Of a DNA stretch of 64,000 bases, positions 32,078 through 43,050 are shown one piece after another. The position numbers were made by a program, and so were the translations under genes. Position 1 is the stretch's first letter. Each line of letters starts with the position of its first letter. The stretch is from Halichondria panicea (lineage: Eukaryota > Porifera > Demospongiae > Suberitida > Halichondriidae): NCBI RefSeq assembly GCF_963675165.1, contig NC_087382.1, positions 3,883,963 through 3,947,962 of the forward strand, given 5' to 3'. The notes under the pieces are model-generated. The model worked only from the letters and a program-made list of their open reading frames with translations. It was not told the DNA's origin and did no database searches.

Positions 32078-33172
32078 TCCAGTAACATAGCTAATATTTA
32101 TAACCGTCACTAGAATGTGCCTAAAAACCACCAACGATCCATACCATGTGTATGCATGCTATCTTGTAAATGGTAACGTAGTTGTTATCTGACTCAAGTT
32201 GCGCTTGCGCTTGTGAAAATAGGACAATTCTCAATTTTGCAGGAGTATGGTGTTTTAAAAATTATGGGGAAGTTCTCATTTATAGAGGAGGAAATGGAGG
32301 GAAGAATATAGAATCATGGCATACAATTACAAACCCATCCTCAATATGATATGGCGTTGCACAGTCGAGGGCGGTGGCTAGGCTCAGTGCGCATGTCTGA
32401 AATAAGGGGAAAGGTCATCTCTGTTTCAGCTAATTATTGTAATGGCGAATGATCATCGTTAGAGAAAGCTCTTACAGTGAGCGTTTCGGGGAAGGGTTAG
32501 TACTTCATTCTCTACTACCATATATTCTTACTCCATTGGGAAATAATGAAAGTGTATGAAAATAATATAGTTTTATACTCTTTTACACATTCTAGGCCAA
32601 GAACAGGATGCCGCCCTTGTTATCAAGAGGTGCATGCTCAGTGCAATCGAAACTGCCAAAATGGCTGATCTCGTTGCATGATAGTGATGACTGATCCTGC
32701 ACAACAGCACAGTTGTATTGTCGCAAGCAAGGCAACATTGTATATTATTCCTCAGTGAACATAATAATTATAAGCAACCTGCACAACATAAACTTATTTC
32801 CCATTGACATTCGAAGTTCAGTTTGGAACGATTTCATTGATTATTTTATTGCTTTGTCGGCCTAGGACTCAGGGAGCTATTTACCCTGAGGCGAGCCATA
32901 TGCAATCAAGACGTCTTCCGCAAAACTTGAGTTTCAACAACATCTCTCCGCTATCAAGTTTGACATGCAGTAGGTTTATTGTTAGTTCCATCGTAGTTAC
33001 TAAAGAAGCATGCATACCGACTATTATAAGTATATTCCGGTACTAATACTGAGATGTTGAAGAGACTTACAAAATGTCGATACAATTATGCAAGACGAAA
33101 TCGATGGAGGTACAGAGACAGCTTCGATTTATTATTAAACTAATGGCAGACTATTGTCTCCATCACCGCCGG

Positions 33173-34753
33173 TCTATGGTGGGCCGTTTGTTTCAAAATT
33201 CAAATGTTACATTTTCATTCAGATCACAATACATTCATTCAAGATGTGCAATTTTCATTCAAGATGTGCAATTTTCATTAAAGAGCATTCAAGATTATTC
33301 ATTCAAGATTCAAGATTTTGATGGATGCATAAACATGCATAATTTCAGATGACTTTAGCCACACTTTGTGGTTTTATTGCATGGTGTAGTTGTTTTAATT
33401 AACAGGAAATGGGGTTCACAATAATCAACTCCCTCCCTCAGTAGTGGTAAGGTGATTCCCAAACCAGAAACATGACATTGATTGACGAAAATTAACAAGA
33501 GGTCAGGGGTTCGTTGCCGACCTCCGAGTTTTGAGCATTAAGCAAATGTAGCAGAGATGCTGAACTGATGAACTCTGACTCTAACCTATGACCTATGTAC
33601 TTAAACTTTGTATGTCATGTGATGTTTTGTAGACATGCGCACCAGAGTTCTGGCCATGTGCTTCTAAGATCAATCTGAATAAGAAGTGAACAGCTGAACT
33701 ATTCAACACAAAGGACATCTCTTAAATGTTGTGTTTTAATGACTGTATATATATGCATGCATGCATGCATATCTTGAATAATTATTGTCGACTTGAATGC
33801 ATTAAAATCTTGAATGACAATTGCAGGTCTTGAATGAATACTGTATATGCATCTTGAATGAATGTATTATAATCTGAATGAAAATGTAACATTTGAATTT
33901 TGAAACAAACGGCCCACCATAGCTGTTTGTTTCAAAATTCAAATGTTACATTTCATTCAGATTACAATACATTCATCCAAGATGCATACAGTATTCATTC
34001 AAGATGTGCAATTTTCATTCAAGATTTTTAACAATTCAACAGTACTTATTCATTCAAGATTTTGGTGCATTCAATAAAGATGCACTATTCATTCAAGATG
34101 TACAGCATTCAGATTACAATCATTCAAGATATGCATGCATATACAGTCATTAAAACAAGAGATGTCATTTGCTTCAAAACTCGGAAGTCGGCAATCGAAC
34201 CCACTTGACCTCTTGTTAATTTTCGTTTGGAACTACTCAATTAAAATTCTTGTATTTTTAATAATTATCAGTGACCTTGAACCTAGAATAATTTTCGTAC
34301 GTAAGTTTTATTTTCCTCGACTTTTTGACCCTCTCGAACCTCCTCTGGGGTAGTGGAGGATACATGTATATGCAGAGATATAATGGGTGCATATCTTCCT
34401 CTAAGGCGTATATGCATGGTTATAGATAAACGAAAGAGAGGCAGAGCGATAGTGAGAGAGCAGAGGAGGATCGTCAGGGTCAAAAGTATATAAAGCTGCT
34501 TCCGGAGGACTATAATTAAATCCCACTCAGCTAGCTCAGGAGATACTAGAAGTGTAGATTAGTGGATCAATTAAAATCCTTAGAGCAGAATTTGCACATC
34601 TTGAATCGAATGAATACTGAAGGCATCTTGAATGCAAAAAAATCTGAATGAAAATTGCACATCTTGAATGAATACTGTATGCATCTTGAATGAATGTATT
34701 GTAATCTGAATGAAATGTAACATTTGAATTTTGAAACAAACGGCCCACCATAC
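33173..34753. mobile_element. Composite foldback element with TTCATTCAAGAT repeats
   Basis: TATGGTGGGCCGTTTGTTTC at about 33175 is inverted near 33920 and again at 34735-34752. Next to each end, TTCATTCAAGATG(T/C) or its inverse is repeated many times. The middle of the left half (about 33500) and of the right half (about 34180-34230) are inverted copies of one another (AGGTCA.GGGTTCG.TTGCCGAC). So two related units lie head to head. No transposase frame. Confidence 0.6.
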
Positions 34754-34758
34754 ACCAT

Positions 34759-35630
34759 ATCTAATAGGATAAAAATATTTATAGGGAACCTATAACATTC
34801 ATGCATAATAATTGTCAGGAGGAAATTCAGGAGGAAATTCAAATATTTATATTTATAGGGAACCTATAACATTCATGCATACTGCATGTGCATAGGAGGA
34901 AGTGATTAGGTTAGGGTACAGTGTCTGGCTGCATGGCTATATAAATAAAGAAGCTCAAGTTAGGAAGGGAGCCTACACTGTCAGGAGGAAATTCAAATAT
35001 TTATAATCTAATAGGATAAAAATATTTATAGGGAACCTATAACATTCATGCATAATAATTGTCAGGAGGAAATTCAGGAGGAAATTCAAATATTTATATT
35101 TATAGGGAACCTATAACATTCATGCATACTGCATGTGCATAGGAGGAAGTGATTAGGTTAGGGTACAGTGTCTGGCTGCATGGCTATATAAATAAAGAAG
35201 CTCAAGTTAGGAAGGGAGCCTACACTGTCAGGAGGAAATTCAAATATTTATAATCTAATAGGATAAAAATATTTATAGGGAACCTATAACATTCATGCAT
35301 AATAATTGTCAGGAGGAAATTCAGGAGGAAATTCAAATATTTATATTTATAGGGAACCTATAACATTCATGCATACTGCATGTGCATAGGAGGAAGTGAT
35401 TAGGTTAGGGTACAGTGTCTGGCTGCATGGCTATATAAATAAAGAAGCTCAAGTTAGGAAGGGAGCCTACACTGTCAGGAGGAAATTCAAATATTTATAA
35501 TCTAATAGGATAAAAATATTTATAGGGAACCTATAACATTCATGCATACTGCATGTGCATAGGAGGAAGTGATTAGGTTAGGGTACAGTGTCTGGCTGCA
35601 TGGCTATAAATAAAGAAGCTCAAATTATTC
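34759..35630 (+). promoter_or_regulatory. Tandem array of a 247-bp promoter-bearing unit upstream of B2
   Basis: Units begin ATCTAATAGGATAAAAATATT at 34759, 35006, 35253 and 35500. The first three look identical over 247 bp; the fourth is shorter and leads into the gene. Each carries GTGTCTGGCTGCATGGCTATA(TA)AATAAAGAAGCTCAA, with TATA at about 34937, 35184, 35431 and 35604. This is the promoter block found once before the genes at 41252 and 43051. Confidence 0.85.
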
Positions 35631-35679
35631 GATAAGAGTGAAGCATCGTAGCAAGCAACGCTACACTGAGATGTTGAAG

Positions 35680-36507
35680 ATGAAGGCCGCCATTGCCCTA
35701 GTAGCACTGGTGTACCTCACAAGCAGCCTGGTGTGGGCTGCACCAAATGAAGAATCAATAGACATACAAAGGTTCAACGATGCTCTTGAGAATGCTCTCA
35801 GTCAAGAATCCTCACAAATACCACCCGATGGCACCAAGATCGATAATCAAGATGCGGTCGAACAAAATGACGATGATGATATAGACTTGCAGTCGCTAAT
35901 GGCAGCTGCTCAAGGTGATGATAATAATGATGATGAAAATATGAAAGCTCTGAGGTCGCTAATGGCGGCTGAGCAAAACGAAGAATCGGAGAATAAACTG
36001 GTTGCTAACAAACAAGAAGATGATGAAGATATGAAAGCTTTCAATTCGCTAATGGCTGCTGCACAAGATGGCGCTGATGACGATGAAAATGTACGTGCTC
36101 TAAAGTCGGTATTTGCAGCTACTCAAGAAGAGGATAGTGAAACACAGCTGGTTGGAAATAGTGAGGAAACTGCTAAAACTGCCTGGTGGCGTCGCAAACG
36201 TCACAGGCGTAGGAGGTCGAAGTCAGCTGCTTACTATAAACGATACTACAGTCGTTACTATAGTAACTATTACAGCAAGTATTACAGTCGTTACTACAGT
36301 AACTATTACAGCAAGTATTACAAGCGATACTATGCTAGGTACTACAGCAGGTATTACTCTCGCTACTACAATCGATACTACAGCAAAAAGTTGCAAGGAG
36401 CAAAATCGTACGGTAATTACGAATTTGGAGTGTTTAATCATGTGTACAGGTACATGAAGAGTCACTACCCCAGCATGTATCGCAAGTACTTGCACTACCG
36501 GGGATGA
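35680..36507 (+). CDS. Family B secreted precursor (B2)
   Basis: 275 aa, intronless. Signal peptide IALVALVYLTSSLVWA and IDIQRFNDALENALSQ as in B1. Acidic repeats carry LQSLMAAAQ, MKALRSLMAAEQ, MKAFNSLMAAAQ and VRALKSVFAATQ. The junction is ETAKTAWWRRKRHRRRR, then about thirteen Tyr-pair repeats (SRYYSNYYSKYY), ending in LQGAKSYGNYEFGVF, MKSHYP and HYRG. Three in-frame ATGs precede or include the start; the one matching B1 is used. Fragments of its tail recur at 40641 and 42421. Confidence 0.86.
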   Translation: MKAAIALVALVYLTSSLVWAAPNEESIDIQRFNDALENALSQESSQIPPDGTKIDNQDAVEQNDDDDIDLQSLMAAAQGDDNNDDENMKALRSLMAAEQNEESENKLVANKQEDDEDMKAFNSLMAAAQDGADDDENVRALKSVFAATQEEDSETQLVGNSEETAKTAWWRRKRHRRRRSKSAAYYKRYYSRYYSNYYSKYYSRYYSNYYSKYYKRYYARYYSRYYSRYYNRYYSKKLQGAKSYGNYEFGVFNHVYRYMKSHYPSMYRKYLHYRG

Positions 36508-36994
36508 TTGAAAAAAGAACTCTGCATGAGACTTGTTATAGTGTAGTGGAGATGATAGTTAGAACAAACGTTTAGTATCAGTGAATATAATTATATTGAA
36601 CATCAATTTAGTCGCATATAGCTATAATGGAACATAATTATAGTTACGTCTACATCATGGCAATGTAATATGTGCATGAGAGTGAGTTATCTAACCACAA
36701 AGCACACACTGAGTATCTGTATGCCAGAGAGAAGACAGATGATCTTTTAAAAATAATTGCAAATGAGATAGATGGAATTGTTCATTATACACACATACTC
36801 ACAAGGCTGAAGCTCTACAAGCACACGCTTTCGTTTTGGTTAATCTGCATGTTTACTAAAGTTGCTTTATACCAATACAAACTCTAATTCGATTAGTATA
36901 ATAACAGTGCCCACACACAACACTGTAGCATTGAGGGGAGCTAGTCTATAATATATACTGAGACGACTGTATGTAGCTAACTATATACATCCTC

Positions 36995-37333
36995 AACATT
37001 GAAGACATCATTGGCCTGGGGCGCTATCAGCTCCCAACACTACTCAGAATGAAATTGAAAACAAAACTATCGTTTAATGCTCGAGAAAGCCATCAAGCAA
37101 ATGGACAGACCCGATAACTTGCAAAATGTTGATATGTATGCAAGACAAAGTTGATGAAGGTATATTGAGGAGTCAATAATGTTCACACTACTCAGAATGA
37201 AATTGAAAACAAAACTATCGTTTAATGCTCGAGAAAGCCATCAAGCAAATGGACAGACCCGATAACTTGCAAAATGTCGATATGTATGCAAGACAAAGTT
37301 GATGAAGGTATATTGAGGAGTCAATAATGTTCT
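36995..37333 (+). pseudogene. Dead family D gene with internal tandem duplication
   Basis: The 5' leader (CCTCAACATTGAAGACA) is joined directly to mid-signal codons (TCATTGGCCTGGGG), losing the ATG. The pro-region is frameshifted. A 148-bp piece (37038-37185) is repeated at 37186-37333. The decayed D promoter lies at about 36840-36960. Confidence 0.75.
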
Positions 37334-37671
37334 TAAGATACACGTTATACTCTTTCCATCAGCACAAGAGTATAATTTTTCAAGTGTGTTAAACAACATG
37401 GTGGTTGTTTGTATACTATCACTTTTCTCGTTCACAGACAAAAGACGTTAAAATCAAATGGCATTATGTTACATGTATGTATACACTATAACTATATCAT
37501 GCAGAGCAGTGTATTTTCTCAAAATAATCACTCAACTTATGGAGGTAGCTAAATTATATAAATTGTGAGACAGTTTTTTGGTGATAATTATACTATTGTA
37601 TAAAATCGTTTTTCACACAAATAATAGCTGTGAATACAATTTGCAAGGCATACAATCAAATAATCAATAGT

Positions 37672-38568
37672 CTAAGTCATTCTGTCACAGCTTTTCCTTC
37701 ATCTCAACGAAAGAGATGTTTAGAGCTGCTTTCATTTCATACTATCACATAGTATTAGAGTTTCCGTAAAACTGGACAAGACCACAACTAGCCCACCACC
37801 ACCCACTAGAATAAAGCTGTGCACAGTTACCAGTGCCATCGTATCTATCATTATCCCTGTGTTTAGTAGTGAACGTTTGAGGTCCACTACCACCATGATT
37901 GATATTCCTTGTAAGAGCATCAGGAGCATGTGTAACAGGAGACCATACAGCTTCCCCAATGTGGAGGGTGTAGTTTGTCTCCGGTCCATCGATCGTGAAC
38001 AAGCCGTAGGTCCAATGAAACTTGGTCCCGTTAGTAGCTGTCATATCGACCTCATTTCAACTTCTTTTTGTGTTAGACAACGCATCTCTTCTAAGCCGTA
38101 CCAACATTCCGCAAATCTGTTCTCATAATCTTTCCAGGTACGATCAAAATCAATTCGAGGAAAAACAGATAAATCTCTTCTAAAAGCAACCATCTAACCA
38201 CCATTGTGTGACTTCATATCACAACGAGCCAATCGGGAGTGACTGGATGTTTGGAATGGATCTATAGAAGCATCGCAGCTGCTTTGAACTTGGTACATGT
38301 CGGGGGGATGATAGTAGTCATGGTACACCTTTGAAAGCACTGTTCCCTATATATAATCATATCAGTACAATTATGACATTCAGCTACAACATAACAAATG
38401 CACATTCTGGAACTTACTGCACAGCAGTCATAGAATTTGGTGTCTCCACATTCTCTTCCGAAGGAGGCAGTTTCCTGAAGGAGATCGTGATGTCTTGCTT
38501 CACATCTTGTATTGGTGTGGAAACCTTGTGCCCCTAAAAGCACACTCAAGATTAGAGGTGCCTTTCAT
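37672..38568 (-). pseudogene. Dead fibrinogen-domain gene (copy of 29794-30734)
   Basis: Same two-exon plan and orientation. Damage read directly: a deletion of about 17 bases in the signal peptide (frameshift), TGG to TAG in the DGWMVV motif, a deletion near FGDLETEFW, and a 1-base loss at EMRID. The C-terminal half is still recognisable (YSSGWWWA-like codons). Confidence 0.85.
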
Positions 38569-40096
38569 TTTCAAGTTAAGATCCCAGAGATTTATTGTAT
38601 CAATTTGTTTTGAAAAAACATCACAGTAGATTTATATACTGCGGGAGTGCAAACCCTTATACCCATATAGGAATGAGCATCAAAGGAAAATCCGTAGATC
38701 TATACTACAAGAGTGCAAACCTCATACTCATTGGCCTCTGCTCACTGGGGAAATTATGCTATAGAGTACAAACCACATATCCCTAGGGTCTATGGATCAC
38801 AAGAAATGCTTGAAATAGTGACAGTGAGGGTGTTCTCATTGTAGCTATAAATCACGAGTAGGCCTATACAAGATATGAATACATTTTATTTGAGCTCACC
38901 TATACAATGCATTCTTCATCACACCTGTATGTGTGTAAGTAGAGCACATTCACATGATTATCTCAAGTTAGAAGTAGTGTAGTAGAATAACAATACTGAA
39001 ATGTAGTAACCTGGAGGGGACGACACAGGGCTCAGTGCGCATGTGTAATGAAATGCCTCGAATTAATGCCGCGTATTGTCTTGAAAAAACTGAAATGAGG
39101 GGAAGGATCGTCGTTAGAGAAAGCTGATACAAGGTTTTCACATTGAGATTAGGGGAAAGGTCGTCTTTAGAACAAGCTGTTTTAGCTCATTCTCCTATTC
39201 TAGCCTCTTGTCCCCCACAGGCTGAGGCCCAGGCTATATACTGCTTGCCATTGGGATAGGAAGATTTGTTGTGCAAAAGAAAAATCACATATAATTAGCC
39301 TCGATTCCAGGAGGCTAGTATATAGTGTGCCTGTTGTCAAATTTAAATGTGTGACAGACTGTATAGACATCAGATGATACGCATGCTACAGTTGTAACAT
39401 GACATTCGTCATAGTAGATCTTAGGTATTTAGTGAGGGAGCCTTAATTATTATAATAAATTACTCATGGTACTAATTAGTAATCATGACAGTGAGCTGCA
39501 TGCAGAGCTGCATGTGCACACATGCACTGTTACTATAACTATGGCTAATTGCAAAGTGTCTTGATCTGAAATCGAAACCACTTCTACATAGACCAAGAAT
39601 AATAAATATGTACTGTAATGAGATTACATTCTGCATGCCTGATTGATATATAATATTATTAAATGAGGGAGTCTGTATTATATACGGTGATATACTCGCA
39701 TGTGTAATCTACTCGTTATATCATTATTGCTAGATCTAGTTTTCATAACTGAAATGGCATGCATGCAGGGAGCCCTACTCAGCATCATACTATCAAATAC
39801 ATAAAAATAAAAACACATTCCTTACATTATGTTAAATAACTGTAGAAATGACATAAAATACGATGATGCATCTCATATAACATAATTTTATGTGTTTTTG
39901 CTGTGTACAAACCAATCTATAAATACGTGATACAGCTATCGACAGCTATCGATACGCTATGGAAGGCAATCTCGTAATTATGATTATAATTATAATTAAA
40001 TATTAAGTATTATAGCTAGCGAATAAGCAACACTCAATATAATTACCAATATATACGCACATGCAGTTGTGACATCTATTGGATATATGTAGTGCA
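38569..40096. other. Gene-free stretch between the dead FReD copy and the B/C block
   Basis: Contains the copied FReD upstream repeats (38625-38830) and a TAGCCTCG-like stump (39296-39318: TAGCCTCGATTCCAGGAGGCTAG). The rest is AT-rich with no coding signal. Confidence 0.5.
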
Positions 40097-40192
40097 CCCA
40101 GTGGCGTAGGAAGCAATTTCTCAATGGGGGGGGGCTCTAGTGTTTTGAATGGCAAAACTACGGCTATCTACATTGATATGTCACGCCACTGG
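40097..40192. mobile_element. Short CCAGTGGCGT-ended MITE
   Basis: CCAGTGGCGT at the left is inverted as ACGCCACTGG at the right, with a run of G inside. No matching target duplication, so an old or rearranged copy related to the 14100 element is possible. Confidence 0.45.
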
Positions 40193-41040
40193 TACGTGAT
40201 GTGCGTAGTCGAAAGTATCGTTAAAAATGCCAGGAATGTACGAGTTTTATCGCTTGTAGGTATTGTCTCATTAACCATAATTATTTTAGATACACTTAGA
40301 AATTAACTTGAGGGAACTATCAGATTAGCCCAAGCTGCTTCGAATGCCACCACTAGTCAGTAAAGCTCGTTTATGGCAGACATGTTAACTTCTGGTACAA
40401 CTGATGCATGAAACTGATACAAACTCAGTGAAATGTATATTGCAGCTGGGAACACGAGCAACAAAAGTTTTCGGAGCATTATCAAAATCGCGAAACTAAA
40501 AAAAGTTCTTGTATACACTGACTCAGCTTACTGCATAACAAACCATAAATGCACTTAATTGGCATGTTGAACTTTTTTCTACAAAATGATGGTTGTGGCT
40601 ATACTGTACAGTTATATTCTATAAAATAAATTATGACAACTATACAGTAGTTACTATAGTAACAAGTATTACAAGGGATATTACAGCAGTTGATATTATG
40701 CTGCATGGATACTACAAAAACATTACTCTCGCTATAAAAATTATACTACAATCGATACTACAGCAAAAAGTTGCAAGGAGCAAATCGTACGGTAATTACG
40801 AATTTGGAGTGTTTAATCATGTGTACAGGTACATGAAGAGTCACTATCCCAGCATGTATCACTGCATGGTACGTGATGTGCGTAGTCGAAAGTATCGTTA
40901 AAAATGCCAGGAATGTACGAGTTTTCTCGCTTGTAGGTATTGTCTCATTAACCATAATTATTTTAGATACACCTAGAAATTAACTTGAGGGAACTATCGG
41001 ATTAGCCCAAGCTGCTTCGAATGCCACCACTAGTCAGTAA
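40193..41040 (+). pseudogene. Mosaic of dead family C and family B pieces (first copy)
   Basis: A family C scrap (AAAGCTCGTTTATGGCAGACA, 40361-40409) is followed by inverted family C 3' flank (TTTTTTCTACAAAATGATG). Family B tail sequence runs from about 40641 to 40866: Tyr-pair codons, then GGTAATTACGAATTTGGAGTG and ATGAAGAGTCACTATCCC. Stops and indels break every frame. A 175-bp segment starting GTACGTGATGTGCGTAGTCG flanks it at both ends (40192, 40868). A second copy of the mosaic is at 42120-42843. Confidence 0.75.
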
Positions 41041-41130
41041 ACAATCATGAGCAGCATTCAGTTGAGACAGCTGTCACAAAGTGTGTATGTGCACTAAAGG
41101 AGGAAATGATTATATACAATGTTTGGCTGC

Positions 41131-41251
41131 ATGGCTATAAATAAAGACGCTCAGGTTATTCGATATAAGTTAAGCATCCTACAAGAAAGAAACATACCGA
41201 CTATTACAATAAGGCACAACAGTTCTATAGTGCTACACTGAGATGTTAAAG
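41131..41251 (+). promoter_or_regulatory. Family B promoter
   Basis: TTTGGCTGCATGGCTATAAATAAAGACGCTCAGGTTATTCGATA, with the TATA box at 41135-41143, near-identical to 42927-42970 and to the array at 34759-35630. Confidence 0.7.
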
Positions 41252-41677
41252 ATGAAGGCCGCTATTGCCCTAGTAGCACTGGTCTCCCTCACAGGCAGCC
41301 TGGTGTGGGCCGCACCTAATGAAAAATCAATAGACATACAAAGGTTCAACGATGCTCTTGAGAATGCCCTCAGTCAAGAAGCCCCACAAATGCCACCCGA
41401 CGGCACCAAGATCGATAATCAAGATGCGATCGAACAAGATGACGATGATGATATAGACTTGCAGTCACTACTGGCAGCTGCTCAAAGTGATGATGATGAT
41501 TATGAAGATATGAAAGCTCTGAGATTACTAATGATGGCAGCTGAGCAAAATAAAGAATCAGACCTGAAATCTGGTACGGCTGCTCATGCTCAATGGAAGT
41601 GGTGGAAGAAACACCGAATCGGCCACAAAGTCTGGCGTGGTGTGAAGAAAGCTGCTCGTCATTGGATTGGCCGTTGA
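41252..41677 (+). CDS. Chimeric secreted precursor: family B head, family C tail
   Basis: 141 aa, intronless. Residues 1-105 or so are family B (IALVALVSLTGSLVWA, IDIQRFNDALENALSQ, LQSLLAAAQ, MKALRLLMMAAEQ). After ESDLKSG the sequence becomes family C: TAAHAQWKWWKKHRIGHKVW, ending HWIGR. The 3' flank also starts as family C (GAACTGAGAAGTAGAGTAGACAGAAG, as after 13623). The frame is intact, the promoter is B-type and the junction lies just before the cleavage region, so the product should be processed as a C-type peptide under B-type control. Confidence 0.88.
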   Translation: MKAAIALVALVSLTGSLVWAAPNEKSIDIQRFNDALENALSQEAPQMPPDGTKIDNQDAIEQDDDDDIDLQSLLAAAQSDDDDYEDMKALRLLMMAAEQNKESDLKSGTAAHAQWKWWKKHRIGHKVWRGVKKAARHWIGR

Positions 41678-41714
41678 GGAACTGAGAAGTAGAGTAGACA
41701 GAAGTGAACTCAAT

Positions 41715-42430
41715 TAGATTTGTGCGTATATATAGCATATCGATATACGTCTTGTGTTTGTTATATAGAGATTAAATTTAGGATTCGTATAAGCAAGTCT
41801 CCAAACAATGTTCAGGGAACTACAATAATTGACTTTTATGATGAAAGTGAAAGTTATTAACTTGACTTGCTCTACAAACTTGTAATACTTATAGTCTTAG
41901 TACTATATACATTGCCTATTAAAGGGAGGCAGTGCATGCCTTTTCAGAGTCTTCTTGCACTGCATGGTACTACCGTTGCGCCCCTTTAGGTCATAAAACT
42001 AGGATCACAATACGCCCTAATAAATTATGCTGAGAATAATCTTATATAGGTATCTAAAGAAATAATTGGCGAACACTGCATGGCATCACTGCAAACACTG
42101 GGGCATGATCTAACTTGATATGGAAAACTTTAAGATGGAGGTGACGAAAATACGAAAGCTCGTTTATGGCAGACATGCTAACTTCTGGTACGACTGATGC
42201 ATGAAACTGATACATGAAATGTATATTGCAGCTGGGAACACGAGCAACAAAAGTTTTTGGAGTATTATCAAAATCGCGAAACTAAAAAAAGTTCTTGTAT
42301 ACACTGACTCAGCTTACTGCATAACAAACCATAAATGTACTTAATTGGCATGTTGAACTTTTTTCTACAAAATGATGATTGTGGCTATACTGTACAGTTA
42401 TATTCTATAAAATAAATTATGACAACTATA
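41715..42430. repeat. Second copy of the 17030-17760 block
   Basis: Collinear with the block at 17030, including the family C scrap (GTGACGAAAATACGAAAGCTC ... GGTACGACTG, 42136-42204). Confidence 0.6.
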
Positions 42431-42843
42431 CAGTAGTAGTTACTACAGTAACTATTACAGCAAGTATTACAAGGGATATTACAGCAGTTGATATTTTATG
42501 CTGCATGGATACTACAAAAATATTACTCTCGCTATAAAAATTATACTACAATCGATACTACAGCAAAAAGTTGCAAGGAGCAAAATCGTACGGTAATTAC
42601 GAATTTGGAGTGTTCAATCATGTGTACAGGTACATGAAGAGTCACTACCCCAGCATGTATCACTGCAAGGTACGTGATGTGCGTAGTCGAAAGTATCGTT
42701 AAAAATGCCAGGAATGTACGAGTTTTCTCGCTTGTAGGTATTGTCTCATTAACCATAATTATTTTAGATACACCTAGAAATTAACTTGAGGGAACTATCG
42801 GATTAGCCCAAGCTGCTTCGAATGCCACCACTAGTCAGTAAAC
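42421..42843 (+). pseudogene. Dead family B tail (second copy of the mosaic)
   Basis: Tyr-pair codons (AGTAACTATTACAGCAAGTA) and the KSYGNYEFGVF/MKSHYPSMY end are recognisable, ending at CACTGCAAGGTACGTGATG. Stops break the frame. It lacks a head. The closest live relative is B2 (35680). Confidence 0.75.
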
Positions 42844-42926
42844 AATCATGAGCAGCATTCAGTTGAGACAGCTGTCACAAAGTGTGTATGTGCACTAAAG
42901 GAGGAAATGATTATATACAATGTTTG

Positions 42927-43050
42927 GCTGCATGGCTATAAATAAAGACGCTCAGGTTATTCGATAAGTTAAGCATCCTACAAGAAAGAAACATACTGAC
43001 TATTACAATAAGGCACAACAGTTCTATAGTGCTACACTGAGATGTTAAAG
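42927..43050 (+). promoter_or_regulatory. Family B promoter
   Basis: TATA box CTATAAATA at 42936-42944 in the same block as 41131-41251. Confidence 0.7.

Noticed and set aside
33495-33535. tRNA-like B-box (GGTTCG.TGCCGACC) suggesting a SINE
   Set aside because: No A-box at the right distance and no poly(A) tail; the sequence recurs only as an inverted copy within the foldback pair.
34759-35630. Possible CRISPR-like regular repeat array
   Set aside because: Units are contiguous 247-bp tandem copies without variable spacers, in a eukaryotic context.
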